Shown: positions 10,608-22,969 of the stretch, in pieces | Position numbering within the stretch: position 1 is the first letter of the stretch | Layout: each line of letters starts with the position of its first letter | NCBI GenBank assembly: GCA_021014325.1 | Contig: CM037462.1 | Coordinates: forward strand, 13,560,501-13,624,500 | Source: Plazaster borealis | Taxonomy: Eukaryota; Echinodermata; Asteroidea; Forcipulatida; Labidiasteridae | DNA: 64,000 nucleotides | Direction: 5' to 3' | The notes under the pieces: model-generated | The model's database searches: none | The model's input: the letters and a program-made list of their open reading frames with translations, nothing else | What the model was told of the DNA's origin: nothing | Position numbers and translations under genes: made by a program

Positions 10608-12588
10608 GCTGTAATGATCTGAAGATGTAGGGGTGGTCCTTAAGATGTGGAGGGATTGCAGTAGGTTGGATAAATGTAGGAATCTGGGTGAGGATGGAGA
10701 GAAGGGCGGGGCAGGGTAAGAACAGAAGGCAAAGTGATGTAGAGTTGAAAAGAGGGTTGATGATGAAAGAAGGAATGTGAGAACAAGTTGGGTAGGAATG
10801 AAGAGAGAAGATCAGTGGAATGGCAGACGCAGCAAGGTTTGTTTTTTTAGAAGTACAAATGAAGTTAGTCAAAGAAACAAACGTCTTAAGAAGACACACA
10901 CACAAAAATTCATCTCGGCGTCTGCTTCCCTGATGTTAACCGAGATAAATATATTTTTTTTAAATCCAAAAGCAAACGCCTTTCCGGCTTTGTTTTAAAC
11001 AACATTTCAGACAAATCTGCATCCTGGCCTTCACTGGCCCCTGTCACCTGTCATGCACTTCCCTGCAATTTATATGCGGCTGATGAAAAAATACAGCCAA
11101 CGCTGTCTGAAAGCAGTCTCCACTGTGGCCTTCATTACAAGAGAAGGCGTCACACAGATCGTAACACCGCACAACATTTAAACTCGCTTTCTTTCATTCC
11201 GACACAAAAAGTTAAACCAAGTTTCCTTTAACATAAGTCAAACCAGTTGGCTCTTCTCTGGATCAGGATCACATGGTATCAATGAATCACTCCTTCCTTC
11301 TTGACCCATCTTACAGCCGGCGTTTTTTTCTTCTCTTCCCCCTACTCCGTTGAAGCTCCTGTCGAAACCACTTTCAAGTGTGCGCGGCGACTCATTTTGT
11401 GCTAACCTGGACCACCGACTAATCAATCAAGTTTCTTGACAGAGAGAATGTCTGAGAATGCCACATTGGTCTGATTAAGTTGCGGCGATAAATCCAAGTA
11501 TTTTGCTAAAACAAGAAACTTGAAATTGGATCCACATTAAGCTGTCATTTCTGTCGGTCATACAATCCGTGTAATTTCATGAGATTAACGAAAGGTATAT
11601 AACGCCTGCACTTACACCGACATCAGAAAAATCAAACTAGCTTAGAAAAGTTTCCTCTTTTACTTACAAGATAATCCATGAAAAAGAGACGGAAAGAACG
11701 GGGATAAGTCTTTTTCATTTAATAGCCTTGAAGAAAGACCACAAATCAGTTTGGTTGGTCAGTTTGGTGTTTACATTTCTTTTCTTTCTTTGTTTTCCGG
11801 GGAAAAAAAGAGAGAACAATACTGAACATTACACCTGCAGTCTTCTAAGAGACCAAGGAGGCTCTTGCCTCTGCCCCCCTCCCTTTAGCACCCCTCAACA
11901 ATATTTCCACAGACATTCAGTCTTATGGAAGTGCCCTTTTCTAGAGGAAATGGGCCCTCCTCCTTTACATGTTCAAAATGACTCCTAGTCATAACAATTG
12001 AACTATGTAATGAAGCTTTTACTAAGATTTTGAACCTTCAAACTCAAGCAAATTCTTTTTAATTAAGTTGGATAACTCTAAGCAAGGCACTGAGTGTAAA
12101 AAATGCAACAAAATTTCACTGCACTTTCTTTTGAATTAAATGCATTTCAGCTAGTTGGATAAATCTATGCTCAAAGAAAGGGGAGAGGGGATATAGGTCA
12201 TTTACTGCACAATGGTACCTCAGATTTATGTTTGTCTTTTTGTTCTTTTTTATAAATGCATGCCTAGTCTTGGTGCAACACAGTATTGTTCCTTATCATT
12301 CGCGATTTCCCCGATCCAAACACTACAAAGGTATACACAAATCATCAAACAATAGTGGGCGTTGTTACGAAAACTTGAATAGTCGCGCCGTGTACGCAGT
12401 GTTGAGTCACTAACAATAGCGTACGAACGTCTTGCTAAGTGCCTGATGTTTCAACTTTCACATCAATCAAGTAACCTTACAGATAATGACTCCTTCATTT
12501 TGAACTGGTTAATCATTCTGCAAAGGTGTTAAGTGTCTTTAAGTTAAAAGGAAAACAAGTTGTAGCAGAGCCACTTGCCAATGTCCGA
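10608..12588. other. Purine-rich continuation, then unassigned intron-like DNA
   Basis: 10620-10850 resembles the purine-rich flank at 9120-9320 in composition. From 10900 onward I recognise no exon or repeat family. Confidence 0.4.
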
Positions 12589-12589
12589 C

Positions 12590-12802
12590 AAGTTCAGTCA
12601 GGGCTGCTTACATTTGCATCTTACAATCAGGGAGATTTTGTACAAACAGGGAAATATTTAGAATAACATTCAACTTAATGAGGGAAAAGTTTCCATAATC
12701 GGGGAGATTTTCAAATTTGTTCATCAGAACATGTAAAGATTGGTTTTATTCTCAGAGAACTTTCTGCAGAATCAGGGAGAGTTGGCAGCTCTTTTTTGTG
12801 AT
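12590..12802. mobile_element. Palindromic element M5
   Basis: Shares GCATCTTACAATCAGGGAGA, GTTCATCAGAACATG and AATCAGGGAGAGTTGGCAGC with 59535-59702. The ends form an inverted pair (GCTGCCAAC / GTTGGCAGC in the better copy). Confidence 0.75.
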
Positions 12803-15800
12803 CTAAAGAAGTATCATAAAAATTGCAAAACAATCAACAAATATTTTCAGACTTTAGCTTTTGAAACGGCAGGCCATTAACAATTTTTGCATATCATCAG
12901 TCATTTTGGTTAGCTATTTCCCTTATTTTCACACTTTATTATTACCTTTCTTTTTTATACTAATCAGACCCAGGTTTAGGGATTGCCTTTACAAAAATAA
13001 TAGGGATTGCCTGCAGGAAAAACAAAACTTACCGTATGCCTCCTTTTAGATTTGAGATTTTTTGCGACATAGAGAAACGGAAAACAAAACGAGACAAAGT
13101 CAGAAAACTGAGAAGACCTGTAGTAAAACAGGACATCAGGCAGACACACGTAATCTACAACCCTGACAGCATTTCTCTCAGCGCGAATTGATGACGTCTT
13201 ATGAGGGCAATGTACGGGTCAACCTGAAACACCGCCGATGAAAAAACACACCTCAAAAGAAGCAACTTAATTGGGTTTGGATCACAGGGATACTAGGTCC
13301 ATCACCACACCTCCTTGCCTTGAGCCTTTTTACGTATAAAATTATTGTTGACTGAATTTTCTAGTCAATCACAAGTTTCCGATGATAATAGTAGAAAGGG
13401 GGAAATAAGTGGCTGGGTGCTTGTAATGTTCTGCCTCAGGAAGAAAGGGGGTGGTCATGGCGTAACCAGGATATCCGAGTCGGTCGTTATGTACGACTAA
13501 ATTGAAGTAGCGCGGTTGGTCATCGGAAGATGAGGGGTGGAGGACCAGGCAAGAATACAGTTAAGTGACCCAAACACAGAAACGAGGGTCATTGAGAAAA
13601 AAGAGATTTCTATCACCGTCCGTGAATGAAACCATTTTAGTACACCTGGTGCACTATTCCTAAACCAAACACCTCTAGGCAACTTATTCTAATTACAGTG
13701 GGGGTAGGGTTTCGCATTAGGTTTCCATTAGAGTAATTTCCCCCCTATTTAACCCAATAGTCAGAAAAGATTGACATCTTCTTACCACATTGAGTTATAC
13801 TACAGGAGTATGTACACAAACCCACAGCACCCTAATAACAAATCTTCTCTTCGGATCCATCAAATAAAACCAAAAATTATGTACAGCAGCAAGACGCAGT
13901 TCCGTTTCAGTAAGAACTTTACAGGTTTTCACCCTCTTGCAAGACCACAAGCCTTTTTTCCCCCCTTCTCTTTCTCTCATGAAGGTTGTCATATCGACAA
14001 ATGTCGAGTCTGTGTGTGCATTAAATTAATGGGCTGCATGTTCACTTAACAAGGGAACATCCTGTACCAATCATCACCGAGGCACACGTACAATGACTCA
14101 CAACATACCCCCAGTACCCTCACTTATTACAGCTCCTAATGTAACCAGAGTTTATCTGGCCCCAAGGATGTACACTTGCCGGCAAAACTCACGGAATGAA
14201 AAGCAACCCAGCAGCTGCTGGTAGAGTCAAGTAATCTCTCACCTTGGGAAGAGAAAACAGTTGTTCACCTTAACAGTGTAAATTTGTGTAGACATAAGGC
14301 TGCAAAGCCTAATGCATTCGAATAATAATCGGGAGTGTCTGAACATTTCGAGGAAAGTGTTCAAACCCACTCCAAGAGGTGTGTTTGAGGCTTGCTCTAT
14401 GGTTTGAGTGTGTGTGTTCCTTTCTCGGATGGGGGTGGAGAATGCTCAAATCAGTAATGACGGTTTAACATCGTTGTCATCATGTCAAATGGGTTGCATA
14501 CATATGTCAATTTCACACTTTAAGGGGCTTACAATAAACCTGTTTCAAAAATTCACATCTCAGCTCAGCTCACGGCAGAAGTGAATAATGTCAACAGGAT
14601 GATCATTTACCCGGAATATGAAATGCCCCACATAACACTTGCACACTATTTTGTCGTCTCAGCATTTTTATCATGTATGTTAAAAGGAAGGCACTTTGGT
14701 ACACAACCCAACAGCTGAACATCATCGCGGTGTGCCTTCACAACGACATGGCTCAACAGCCGGCCAAGCTGCCCCTAACAGATAAATTCAACATGGACCG
14801 TCTTCATCTTTGTTGGCTCTTCTTGTAGGTTAAAATGCCAGAGAACATCACATCGTATCTTGAACTCTGAACATAAGGCAGGATAGCATGTTAATGACAG
14901 AATTTATGCAAATGGAAGGGACGAGTTATCTTTAGTGGGATGCAGGTGTCCTCAGGCTTGCGAGCTACAGTGATTAAGTTCACTAATGAGGCATCCTTGG
15001 TTGCATTACCAGAAAGGTATAACAATAATAAAGCTCTTGTCCAAATTCCAAAAAGCTGCTAAATGTACAGAGAATTGCTCGGCCCTAGAAAAAATGTACC
15101 CACCAGATACTGGTTACCAGGGAGGAAAAAACTTGTTGTTGACAAACAAAAGTTATTTCAAGTAATTATGGTTTTGTTTAGGAAGCTAGGGGGTTCGACT
15201 GTCATTTTTTTCCAACTGAAACAGTGTTCCCTTGATAACCCTTCAAAATCAGCACTGGTTTTGAATTAAACATTATAATCAGTGAGTTTTCAGATTGAAA
15301 CAAATCAGTTAGTTTTTCTGAACAACTACCAATCCCGTACTTTGTCTTTAACTTCAATTGATCCTTACTTCACTGAGTCACAAACCACTCTAGAAACTCT
15401 CCCACCACTGAGTGACCACTCCCTCTCCTAATACTCTTCATTACTCCTTCAGAAATGTCCATTGTTATCATAATCACCCCCCCCCCACCCCTGCCTCCCA
15501 TTATAGTTAAAAGTACACTGTGGAACTTAAGGAAACGCTAAGGGCATGCTTGCTGCCGTTGCTTAAAGGAATTAACACAGGGGTCTGGAAAGATTCAGAT
15601 TTGGATATTAAAAACAGAAGATATGTAATTATGACTCCAGGCAAGGGGAGGATGTTTTTTGAAAGAATGGAATAATAAAACCGACCTCTGACCCTCCGAG
15701 TGATCTTTATATCAGATAGATATAAATTAGCAGTTGCTTATAAAGGTATGCATGACGAAGGCACCTCAAAAATAACACCAAGTTAACTTGCCTGCTGGTG

Positions 15801-15990
15801 TGCTAACATAATGTTTACATAGATCCTCAAGCAATCACACAACAATTTTCTCTCGAGATGTATCCGTAATTTTTCAAAAGTTAAGCTACATGTATACTTT
15901 TTATTTTGTTATTATCTTTAATTTGTTTTATTACACACCCAGCAGCACAATAGCAGGATGTGCAATGATCGGGACGCCAACCCCTACTAT
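12803..15990. other. Intron-like DNA, nothing recognised
   Basis: No MSH5 exon was found here despite a specific search for the residues expected after 16619 (VRALGG-, FLG- and FKKFM-like patterns on minus). A C-rich run lies at 15476-15490. Confidence 0.4.
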
Positions 15991-15994
15991 TTTC

Positions 15995-16130
15995 GAAACC
16001 AAGGCTTTTGCTTGGGCTACGGCTCCATCCGGCCGTTTGAAATCCTGTACCGAAAGCACACAATTTCAAAATAGCTTACGGAACCCAAGCCGGAGGCCAA
16101 GCCGGAGCCGAAGCCGAAGCCAGTCATTTT
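15995..16130. mobile_element. Palindromic element M6
   Basis: Left arm CTTGGGCTACGGCTCCATCC and right arm CCAAGCCGGAGCCGAAGCC, imperfectly complementary, with the GGCTAC-type iterations typical of this family. Confidence 0.6.
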
Positions 16131-16153
16131 GAAAAGGGCCTATGACAACACCA

Positions 16154-16348
16154 GGGCCCAATTTCCTAGACCTGCTTAAGCAGAGAATATTGCTCAACAA
16201 TTTCCTGCAAATCAAAAATGAGTCGGATACCAGACACAAATTGTACATGTAAAATGGTATTTTGGCCAGTTAACTTATTCTGCTAAGCATCATTTTTTTT
16301 GTGCTTAGCTACTTTTTGTGCTAAAGAAGCTCTTTGAAATTCGGCCCA
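16154..16348. mobile_element. Palindromic element M1, full copy
   Basis: A 195-bp element with ends GGGCCCAATTTCCTAGACCT and AGCTCTTTGAAATTCGGCCC. The interior has the family phrases AATTGTACATGTAAAATGG, TTTTGGCCAGTTAAC and TTGTGCTTAGC. It is non-coding. Confidence 0.85.
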
Positions 16349-16479
16349 GAACTTGAGTAATGTAGACTAGAGTAGACTGCTCGGCAACGACACCCCACTC
16401 ATCCAGAAGAGTACAGAACACTAAAACTAGAAGGAAGGAAAGTGAACTGTACATTGATTTGAACTGGCCTCTGTTCACC

Positions 16480-16601
16480 CGACACACTCAGTAATACTTG
16501 GCAGTGGGGGGGGGGGGGGTTCGAATCCCAACTTGAGTAGTCTGAGGACTTTTTTGACAGAACCCGGAAAGCACCAATTATATATCAGTGCAAGGGTTAC
16601 A
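16480..16601 (+). repeat. tRNA-like repeat S3, plus strand
   Basis: Contains a perfect B-box core (GGTTCGAATCC) directly after a run of 14 G, then AGAACCCGGAAAGCACC and GTGCAAGGGTT. On the other strand this matches the layout at 23405-23565 and 45240-45400 (AACCCTTACA, AGCACTGTAT, GTGCTTTCTGGGTTCTG). It ends about 17 bp from the splice donor of the MSH5 exon at 16619. Confidence 0.7.
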
Positions 16602-16618
16602 ATAAGTATAAGTCTTAC

Positions 16619-16740
16619 CATGCAGATAGAGTCAAATGGGATGAGGGAGGCGAAGAAGATGGTCCTCTCTGCCTCAGTGAAGTGATCTGGAACACTTGGA
16701 AGATTCATGGCCAGGATACGACGCTTGCAAACCTCCAGGG
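16619..16740 (-). CDS. MSH5: MSH5 exon (connector to MutS core), partial gene
   Basis: This is the third visible MSH5 exon, 122 bp, minus strand. Seen: acceptor GTATTTTCAG precedes CCCTGGAGG, and ...CTGCATG is followed by donor GTAAGA. The frame starts with two bases (CC), which complete a codon begun in the preceding exon, and ends in phase 0. It reads LEVCKRRILAMNLPSVPDHF and then TEAERTIFFASLIPFDSICM. The L-E-x-x-K-x-R-(I/L)-L ... P-D ... T-x-(A/T)-E-(K/R) ... SLIPFD signature is diagnostic for MSH5 and is not expected from MSH2, MSH3, MSH4 or MSH6. The next expected residues (VRALGG-like, then the MutS core and the C-terminal ATPase with Walker motifs) are not found in 1-16.6 kb, so the following intron probably exceeds 16.6 kb. 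A tRNA-like repeat ends only about 17 bp past the donor. Confidence 0.92.
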
Positions 16741-17049
16741 CTGAAAATACAACAAGGGACATCCTGTGAATACCTTGTCAATATCTAACACAGACACAAA
16801 AGTTCTTTCAAAACGATAGGCAAGTAATTTTAGGGGTTTTGTGTAAAAAAACACACACAAAAAAACAGTTGTGAAATTAGAATGTACAATTAAAAGTAAA
16901 ATGCGAGTATTTATGAAAAGCAGCTTTTTCAAACCTCAGTGATGTGTCCATGTCCATACATAGCACTAACATAATACATGTATTTGAGTAAAAAGTTGTT
17001 TTCTTAAAAAAGAAAGAAAAAAAAGAGGCGAGCCACAACAATAATAACA

Positions 17050-17250
17050 GAGTTGCAGTTAAGACCAGTCAGTCCAAAACCTTGGCAAAGACCTAGACGA
17101 AGGCCTTGACATCCCAGATCGAGGCCGAGACAAGGACCAGACTTTTTAAGACCAAGACAAGCCTTGAACCGAGACTACCACCTCCCATCCCAGACCGAGT
17201 CCAAGACTTCAAAAGGTCTTGAGATGGTCTTGAGACAGAGACCTGCTCCA
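17050..17250. repeat. Low-complexity AAGACC/CTTGAC tract
   Basis: Iterated imperfect phrases such as AAGACCAAGACAAGCC, GAGGCCGAGACAAGGACC and CTTGAGATGGTCTTGAGA. No fixed period. Confidence 0.7.
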
Positions 17251-17474
17251 GTTTCACGTTTCTGCTTACCAAGGAACTATGTGCCTTACAGGCGCCGTAT
17301 AAGCAAAGAATTCCCCGGTACGCACAGCAATGAAATTAGACTCATGTCTTAAGACCCACAACACTTGAACTCCAAATGTATGATACATTAAATCAGCTGA
17401 CAGATAACTTCGGAACTAATAGCAGAAAGTGGAAAAAAAATCAACATAAATAAACCTACCATACCCAAAATCTA

Positions 17475-17811
17475 AGAAGTCTCCAACCTCACATTAAAAT
17501 GGTGTAAAATGCCACTGTGTTTGATACCCTTCAAGTGCACTTTTTGTCAAAATCAAAAAATGTTCGATGACGCCACACTTCAAATATATGGTCAGTATGT
17601 TTATGCTTGGGTAATCTTCAGTTCGTTCCTGAATTTTGTTGATATTCCATCAAAACAGCATTGGACTTGACCTTTTGACTAGCACAACAAAATTCTCTAT
17701 GTGTTGTACAGACCCATTTGTTTTTGATGTTCGATGACGTCACGTTTCAAATTGAAAGAGTATCAGATGAAATTATATTTTAAACTGTTTTAATGTGAGG
17801 TTAGAGACTTG
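17475..17811. mobile_element. Palindromic element M9
   Basis: The left end AAGTCTCCAACCTCACATTA is the near-perfect reverse complement of the right end TAATGTGAGGTTAGAGACTT. Sub-repeats GTTCGATGACGCCACACTTC and GTTCGATGACGTCACGTTTC lie inside. About 337 bp, non-coding; a single copy in the window. Confidence 0.8.
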
Positions 17812-18286
17812 TAATTTTTCCCCCGACTTTTATGAGGACTCTATCTATTGAAAAATGAGTGCATCATAAAACTGAAGTTGACATTGAAGCCCCTCTTTAC
17901 CCAAAAAATAACTTGACTCTTCAAAATCTAAACAATAGTTGCAATTTGATAGAAATTGATACCTTGGAAGGTTTTAATTCCATTGAAAGCTGTTTTATGG
18001 AATGGTCTGCATTATGAAATAAATTTATGGATCCGAGGAGCTCTTCGGGAGTCAGATGTGGACAAATTATTGGCATGTGTGCACCTGCATAATGGTCACA
18101 CAGGTGCAAATTGGTTGAATATGTTGCTTGATAATTTAAGGCAACATGTTTGATTGAATATTTCCTGGAACCCTCATGTTTTTGCACACTCGTATCCACA
18201 GGAGAGCAATTTAAATAAAACAAACCGATAACAGTTGAAATTGCGTCTAATAGGATGGTGTCTTTTCAATCACTGAACTAACGGAA

Positions 18287-18626
18287 TAGTACGGCAGTCG
18301 GCAGGTAGGTGATGGGATTGTGACTTTGGTGATACAAGCATGGAACTTGGCAAACATTCAGAGTATGTCACGAGAAATATACTTGGCTATAGAGCCATCA
18401 CAGATTTGTCCTTTGAAGAAAAAAAAAGTGGAATAACAAGCAATGGCAGCCATTTTGCAAATTTTGCAAATTTCTTGTTATTCTACCTATAATTCTTCAA
18501 TATTAAAATCTGCAATGGCCCTACAGCCAAATGTCTTTCTCATGATCCCTGATTGTGTGCCAAATTCTATGCTTGTATCATCAAAGGCACAATTCCCCCA
18601 AATATTTCACATATCTGCCCCACTAG
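18287..18626. mobile_element. Palindromic element M3
   Basis: A hairpin-like element. The left arm has TTTGGTGATACAAGCATGG, TTGGCTATAGAGCCATCAC and AGATTTGTCCTTTGAA. The right arm repeats these as reverse complements (ATCTGCAATGGCCCTACAGC, CCAAATGTCTTTCTCATGAT, CTTGTATCATCAAAGGCAC) and ends CTGCCCCACTAG. The central AATAACAAGCAATGGCAGCC is also palindromic. Copies: 27872-28202 and 31063-31305. Confidence 0.9.
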
Positions 18627-18898
18627 AACAGTCTTCCTTTATGCTACCAGACATTCGCCTTTATCACCTGATTTCAAATCGTCCTGTTTTTATCAAGAGC
18701 AAAGTGTATGATGATGCGAGCATTGAGTGAGGATATAGCACACTAAATACAATTGATAATAGAAATAATAATAATCCAGAAGTACTGAAGACTTGGCTAG
18801 AGAACTCATAAGAATTGGCAGGTAAAAGTGAAAGTAGACCCAGTGGTGGTTGAAGCACTTAGCACCATTCCGAAGGCACTGGAGAAACATCGAGATCA

Positions 18899-19257
18899 GG
18901 ACCAAATTTCATATAGCTGCTTCAGCACAAAATATTGCTTAACAATGTTCTGCTAAGCAAAAGTAAGCAGCATTCAAGTCACAGATTGTACATGTGACAA
19001 GAGCCCAATTTTATGGAGCTGCTTATAAGCAGACATTTTGCTGTGCTTAGCACAAAGTTTGCAGGATACCAGTCAGAAATGGTATTTTGGCTGGTAACCT
19101 TATTCTAGTAAGCATAATTTGTTCTGCTTAGCTGTTGTGCTTAAGCAGCTCTATTAATTTGGGCCATGGTCTTTTGGCAGGTAAGCTTTTTCTGGTAAAC
19201 ATAAATTCATTGTGCTTAGCTACTTTTTGTGCTTAAGCAACTCTATGAAATTGGGTC
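18899..19257. mobile_element. M1 element with a second M1 inserted in it
   Basis: 18899-18998 carries an M1 left half (CCAAATTTCATATAGCTGCT to ATTGTACATGTGAC). 19001-19166 is a complete copy (GAGCCCAATTTTATGGAGCT to ATTAATTTGGGCC). 19170-19257 is an M1 right half (TTTTGGCAGGTAAGC to AACTCTATGAAATTGGGTC). The two halves rejoin at the point where intact copies read ACATGTAAAATGGTATTTTGG. Confidence 0.85.
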
Positions 19258-19640
19258 ATGTCTGGCACAACTGTGATTGTATATCTACATGATATACTGC
19301 AGCTAGGCGGCGCTCTTTGGAAAAGCAAGGTTCCAGCGAAAGACCTACAGGATCTAAGGCTGTGGGACGTATCCCCAAAGAGTCATAACACGATAACTGC
19401 AATGATATGAATTTGGGATTATAGCAAATAAACAACTGTCTTTGAAGGCGGTAGAGGGCGCTGTTTGACAGCAACCAGTAGAAACGCTCAACATGTTCAA
19501 TGTAAGTGATTGATGAAATGTCAGCAGATAGTGAGAGAGGGAGGGAGGAGATAATTGCCAAATGTGTAAATTCCTAAAAAATGGCTTGCGGTCTGGGTTC
19601 CCCTTTTATCTAGACCCTGGAACCTCCCAAATGATTATAG

Positions 19641-19900
19641 ACTCTGTGCATCACCAGAAATACAGTAAGCTACAGCTTTGGACACAATGTGGACTATTTC
19701 TTTCTGCCTTTTGCAACTGCATCTTTTCTTTCAAGAGAATTTGAAGGCTCAAGGAGATTTTTAGAAAATCCTGAAGTAAAAAAATAAATAAAAAATATAT
19801 ATATTCAAGAGGTTTACATACTCTTTGCATCACCGGAAATACAATAAGCTATAGGTTTGTACACAATGTGGACTATTTCTTTCCGAGGTAAAAACAATGG
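19641..19900. repeat. Tandem duplication, two copies ~179 bp apart
   Basis: ACTCTGTGCATCACCAGAAA at 19641 and ACTCTTTGCATCACCGGAAA at 19820, each followed by a similar ~70-bp stretch with CACAATGTGGACTATTTCTT. Confidence 0.85.
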
Positions 19901-20489
19901 AGACATGCAGGCGTGTGTGCGCCGTGCACAACATTCAGCCAATGATAGGTCTTCACTGACCTCAGTGAGGGCGCTGTTTTGGGGCTTGTGACGTCAAATA
20001 TAAGGGGTCTACTGAGGGACAGGAGGAGGGGGGGGGGGAATGTATACATATATGTTGCACACCCAGAACTCTGTTAAGTATTTACTTTGTCTCAGTCCAT
20101 TGCCATCATCCTAATTGAAGCGGAACTCCCGGCCTACAGTACGTGCTCACATTAGCCAATCGATGCCGAGTCCTATGTTTTGATTTCTCTCCATCATCTT
20201 CGGTGTGATCTCAACAGGTTCCCCACAAATTTAACAGGAATTCGACATTAAGACGGTTACTGATGTGCGTCAGTCATTTCTTCATTTCAACCATCCTTGA
20301 CAATGCCAGCAAAAAAAAAAGGTCTCCAGAGGACGGAGACCAAGATGTCCCTGTGGAGTTGCATGCTAAGCCTGGAGAAGGAGGGTGAAGGTCGTTGAAA
20401 ACTTGAAGACAGAGACACGAATCATAACCCCTGCTTAATTCCATTGCGGGGGAATTCTGGTAATAAAAAGGGTCAGTGACTGAATAATA

Positions 20490-20857
20490 ACTGTGTAATA
20501 ACTAGGTCTTTATACAGCGCTTTATCTACGGGCGTCTTAAAGCACTTATTGCTATTTTTTAAGACAGGTTTTATTCAAGTTTTTGAATTATGAGACCCAT
20601 TTATGTAGCACCTTATAAGGGTTTACAAGATGCTGGGGTGCATTCAGCCACTGCCAGAAACCCTTTCTCTTAGCGATAAATGTAACTGGGTTCTTTGACG
20701 AGCATTACACAACACATGGGACCAACAGCTTTATGTCCAATCTAAAGAATGAAGTTTAGTGTCTTGCTTAAAAACCAGAACTTGAACCGACACTCTGCTG
20801 ATCAGAAACACCAAAGCTTGAGTCCAGTGCGCTTGACCACTAGGCCACGACACGCCA
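20490..20857 (-). mobile_element. tRNA-derived SINE S1, minus strand
   Basis: The head on minus reads GGCGTGTCGTGGCCTAGTGG then TCAAGCGCACTGGACTCAAG and TTTCTGATCAGCAGAGTGTC. The body shares CATTACACAACACATGGGAC (plus) with the 46-kb copy. The B box is decayed. Confidence 0.85.
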
Positions 20858-22829
20858 CAACTGAAGACTGTAGTAGACTGAAAATTCAACTTGCTGCTGC
20901 ATTTTTTGGGTCTGGTGAATAAGAGAACATCACATTTTATACATGAAGCTTTACCTACAAACTGTAAGTCAAGAACACTGAGGGCTAGACAGAAACAGTG
21001 GGTCCTTCGCTTGCTGGCAGAAGATGAAGACCCCTAAATGTACTTGGTGTTAATTTGCAGAGGATTTATAAATTATTGAGAAACAATATTTCTGTCTTCT
21101 CCTCCCCCCAAAGAAACAAGCCAAGGAATATCCTTAGTAGTTTAAGCAGATCTTCAGGAAATTGATTGAAGTTTGCAAATATAACACAACTTTCTGATTA
21201 GTTCTTAACCAAAAGCAGCAGTTACTCTAGTTAGTTAACAACGTCAACAGGTACAAACTGGTATCATGATACAGAGAAGACTGAGGATTTTCTTTTTTCA
21301 GCGGCAAATTCAATAAACACTCTTGTCCTGTGATTCAGTGGAGTAGAGCCATTGGGGAATGGACCACAGGGAATTCACCCCTCGTTAATACGACTTCATG
21401 TAATTGGATCTGCTGCCACACATTCTGCAAGATTTAAAAAAGCTTTCCAAGTTAGCACCCCCCATTGTAAGTCGGTTATGATTACACATCTTGAGTCACC
21501 TTCTAGTAGTAGAGCTGTACACCCTCAACAAAATCTCGGCCTGTTAACTGGGGGAACCGTGACCCCCCAATACACACGCTCATTTGAGATGCATGTAATT
21601 TTCAAAACTATTGCCTTTAAAGCAAATTCCAATCGGTCGACAAGATGGTTTGATTTGGCAGGGATTGGTTAATTCTGATTGCTTTCTGACACTTTATGAC
21701 TGTATGGGCAATCAATCAAGTCAACCTAAGCCAATTTATCCCACTTTTGTAGCAAGGCCTTCTTAGATGAATTTACTCTGAATAACCTTGACTTAAAAAA
21801 AAAAAATGAAACAAGCTGGTGACTGTACATTGATGGAAAACTATGCTAAATGATACCATCAACCAAGGCAACGATCCATCAATCAAACTCAAAAGCACGT
21901 AGTAAACTTTACCCAACCGACAACTTACCTGTGAATTATTAATAAGAACGTTTATACTCTTTTTTTTCTTTTCTTTTACGTGAATGGTGACTGTACCTTC
22001 TGACAAATTAAGTTATCGATCAAATCAATCAACCACGGAAGAAGCCCAAGCAATTATTAGCACCTGACCAATAACTGTATCAATTATAATATTGCCGACT
22101 GTCAATCTGCTACTGATCTCGACCCTTGCAGCTTGACCGCTCGGTGGCGATCCAAGAATAAGTTTATGACTGATCTCATGAAGTGAAATTAGAGATATCT
22201 ATCAGAGCTCATACAGTCTCGATCCGGCTACTCAACGACAACTGTATCAATTATACTGGCAACAGTTATCTTTATCTGACCTTGAAACTTGACCGCCGTT
22301 GACAAAACCCAGATACTGAACGATGAGTGTTCTGATGACAAATTCGGTCGCATTAAGTCCTCAACTAAATTATCGACAAGGGATGGCTGAGCTGGTCCCT
22401 CTTCGCAACAGACCAGTGCCAACAATCAAGGCAAAAGGGATCTGGTTTTCACCTCGGGAGCTTGGATCACACAAACAACTGACAAAAAAATAAGTGTTAC
22501 CAGACATGACAACTTGTTATCTTCGGTGTAATTCCGTACACATCAAAAGAAGCTCTCTCACCTTCCTGTCAACAAGGTCACCGTAGCAATTTATTTTTCA
22601 AAGAATCCCTTGTTTTCAAGCAATAAATCATAAAAGTTCCTTAATGAAAAAGTTTCATCCTGTTTTTGAGAAAACCTCTCAGAACATTAGTACATTTTTT
22701 CAAAATTTATGCACAAAACATCAACGACAGTTAAAAACATTCTAGAACCTAAGATTAACGGTTTCCGCAACCTGTTTCCACCTTCTACATTGTTATACCC
22801 CCTTAACAGAGTTTCCAATCCTACTTAAA
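20858..22829. other. Intron-like DNA with one diverged duplication
   Basis: AACTGTATCAATTATA occurs at about 22072 and 22241 with similar following sequence, suggesting an old duplication of about 169 bp. A consensus minus-strand donor (CACAG followed by GTAAGTTG) lies at about 21928, but the frame before it (SEGTVTIHVKEKKKKSINVL) matches nothing I know. Confidence 0.4.
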
Positions 22830-22969
22830 AGGAATTTAAGAAGGAAATATTGCTTAGGAAATTCATCAGCTACGCAAAATAATCATATGAACGACATTGC
22901 TTTTGGTATTTCTGCTGAGCAAGATTGCTCTGTGCTTATCAAATTTGCACTTTACAAAATTGAGCCCTG

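Noticed and set aside
18443..18730. 95-codon plus frame.
   Set aside because: Runs across the right arm of M3 and its flank; no coding signal.
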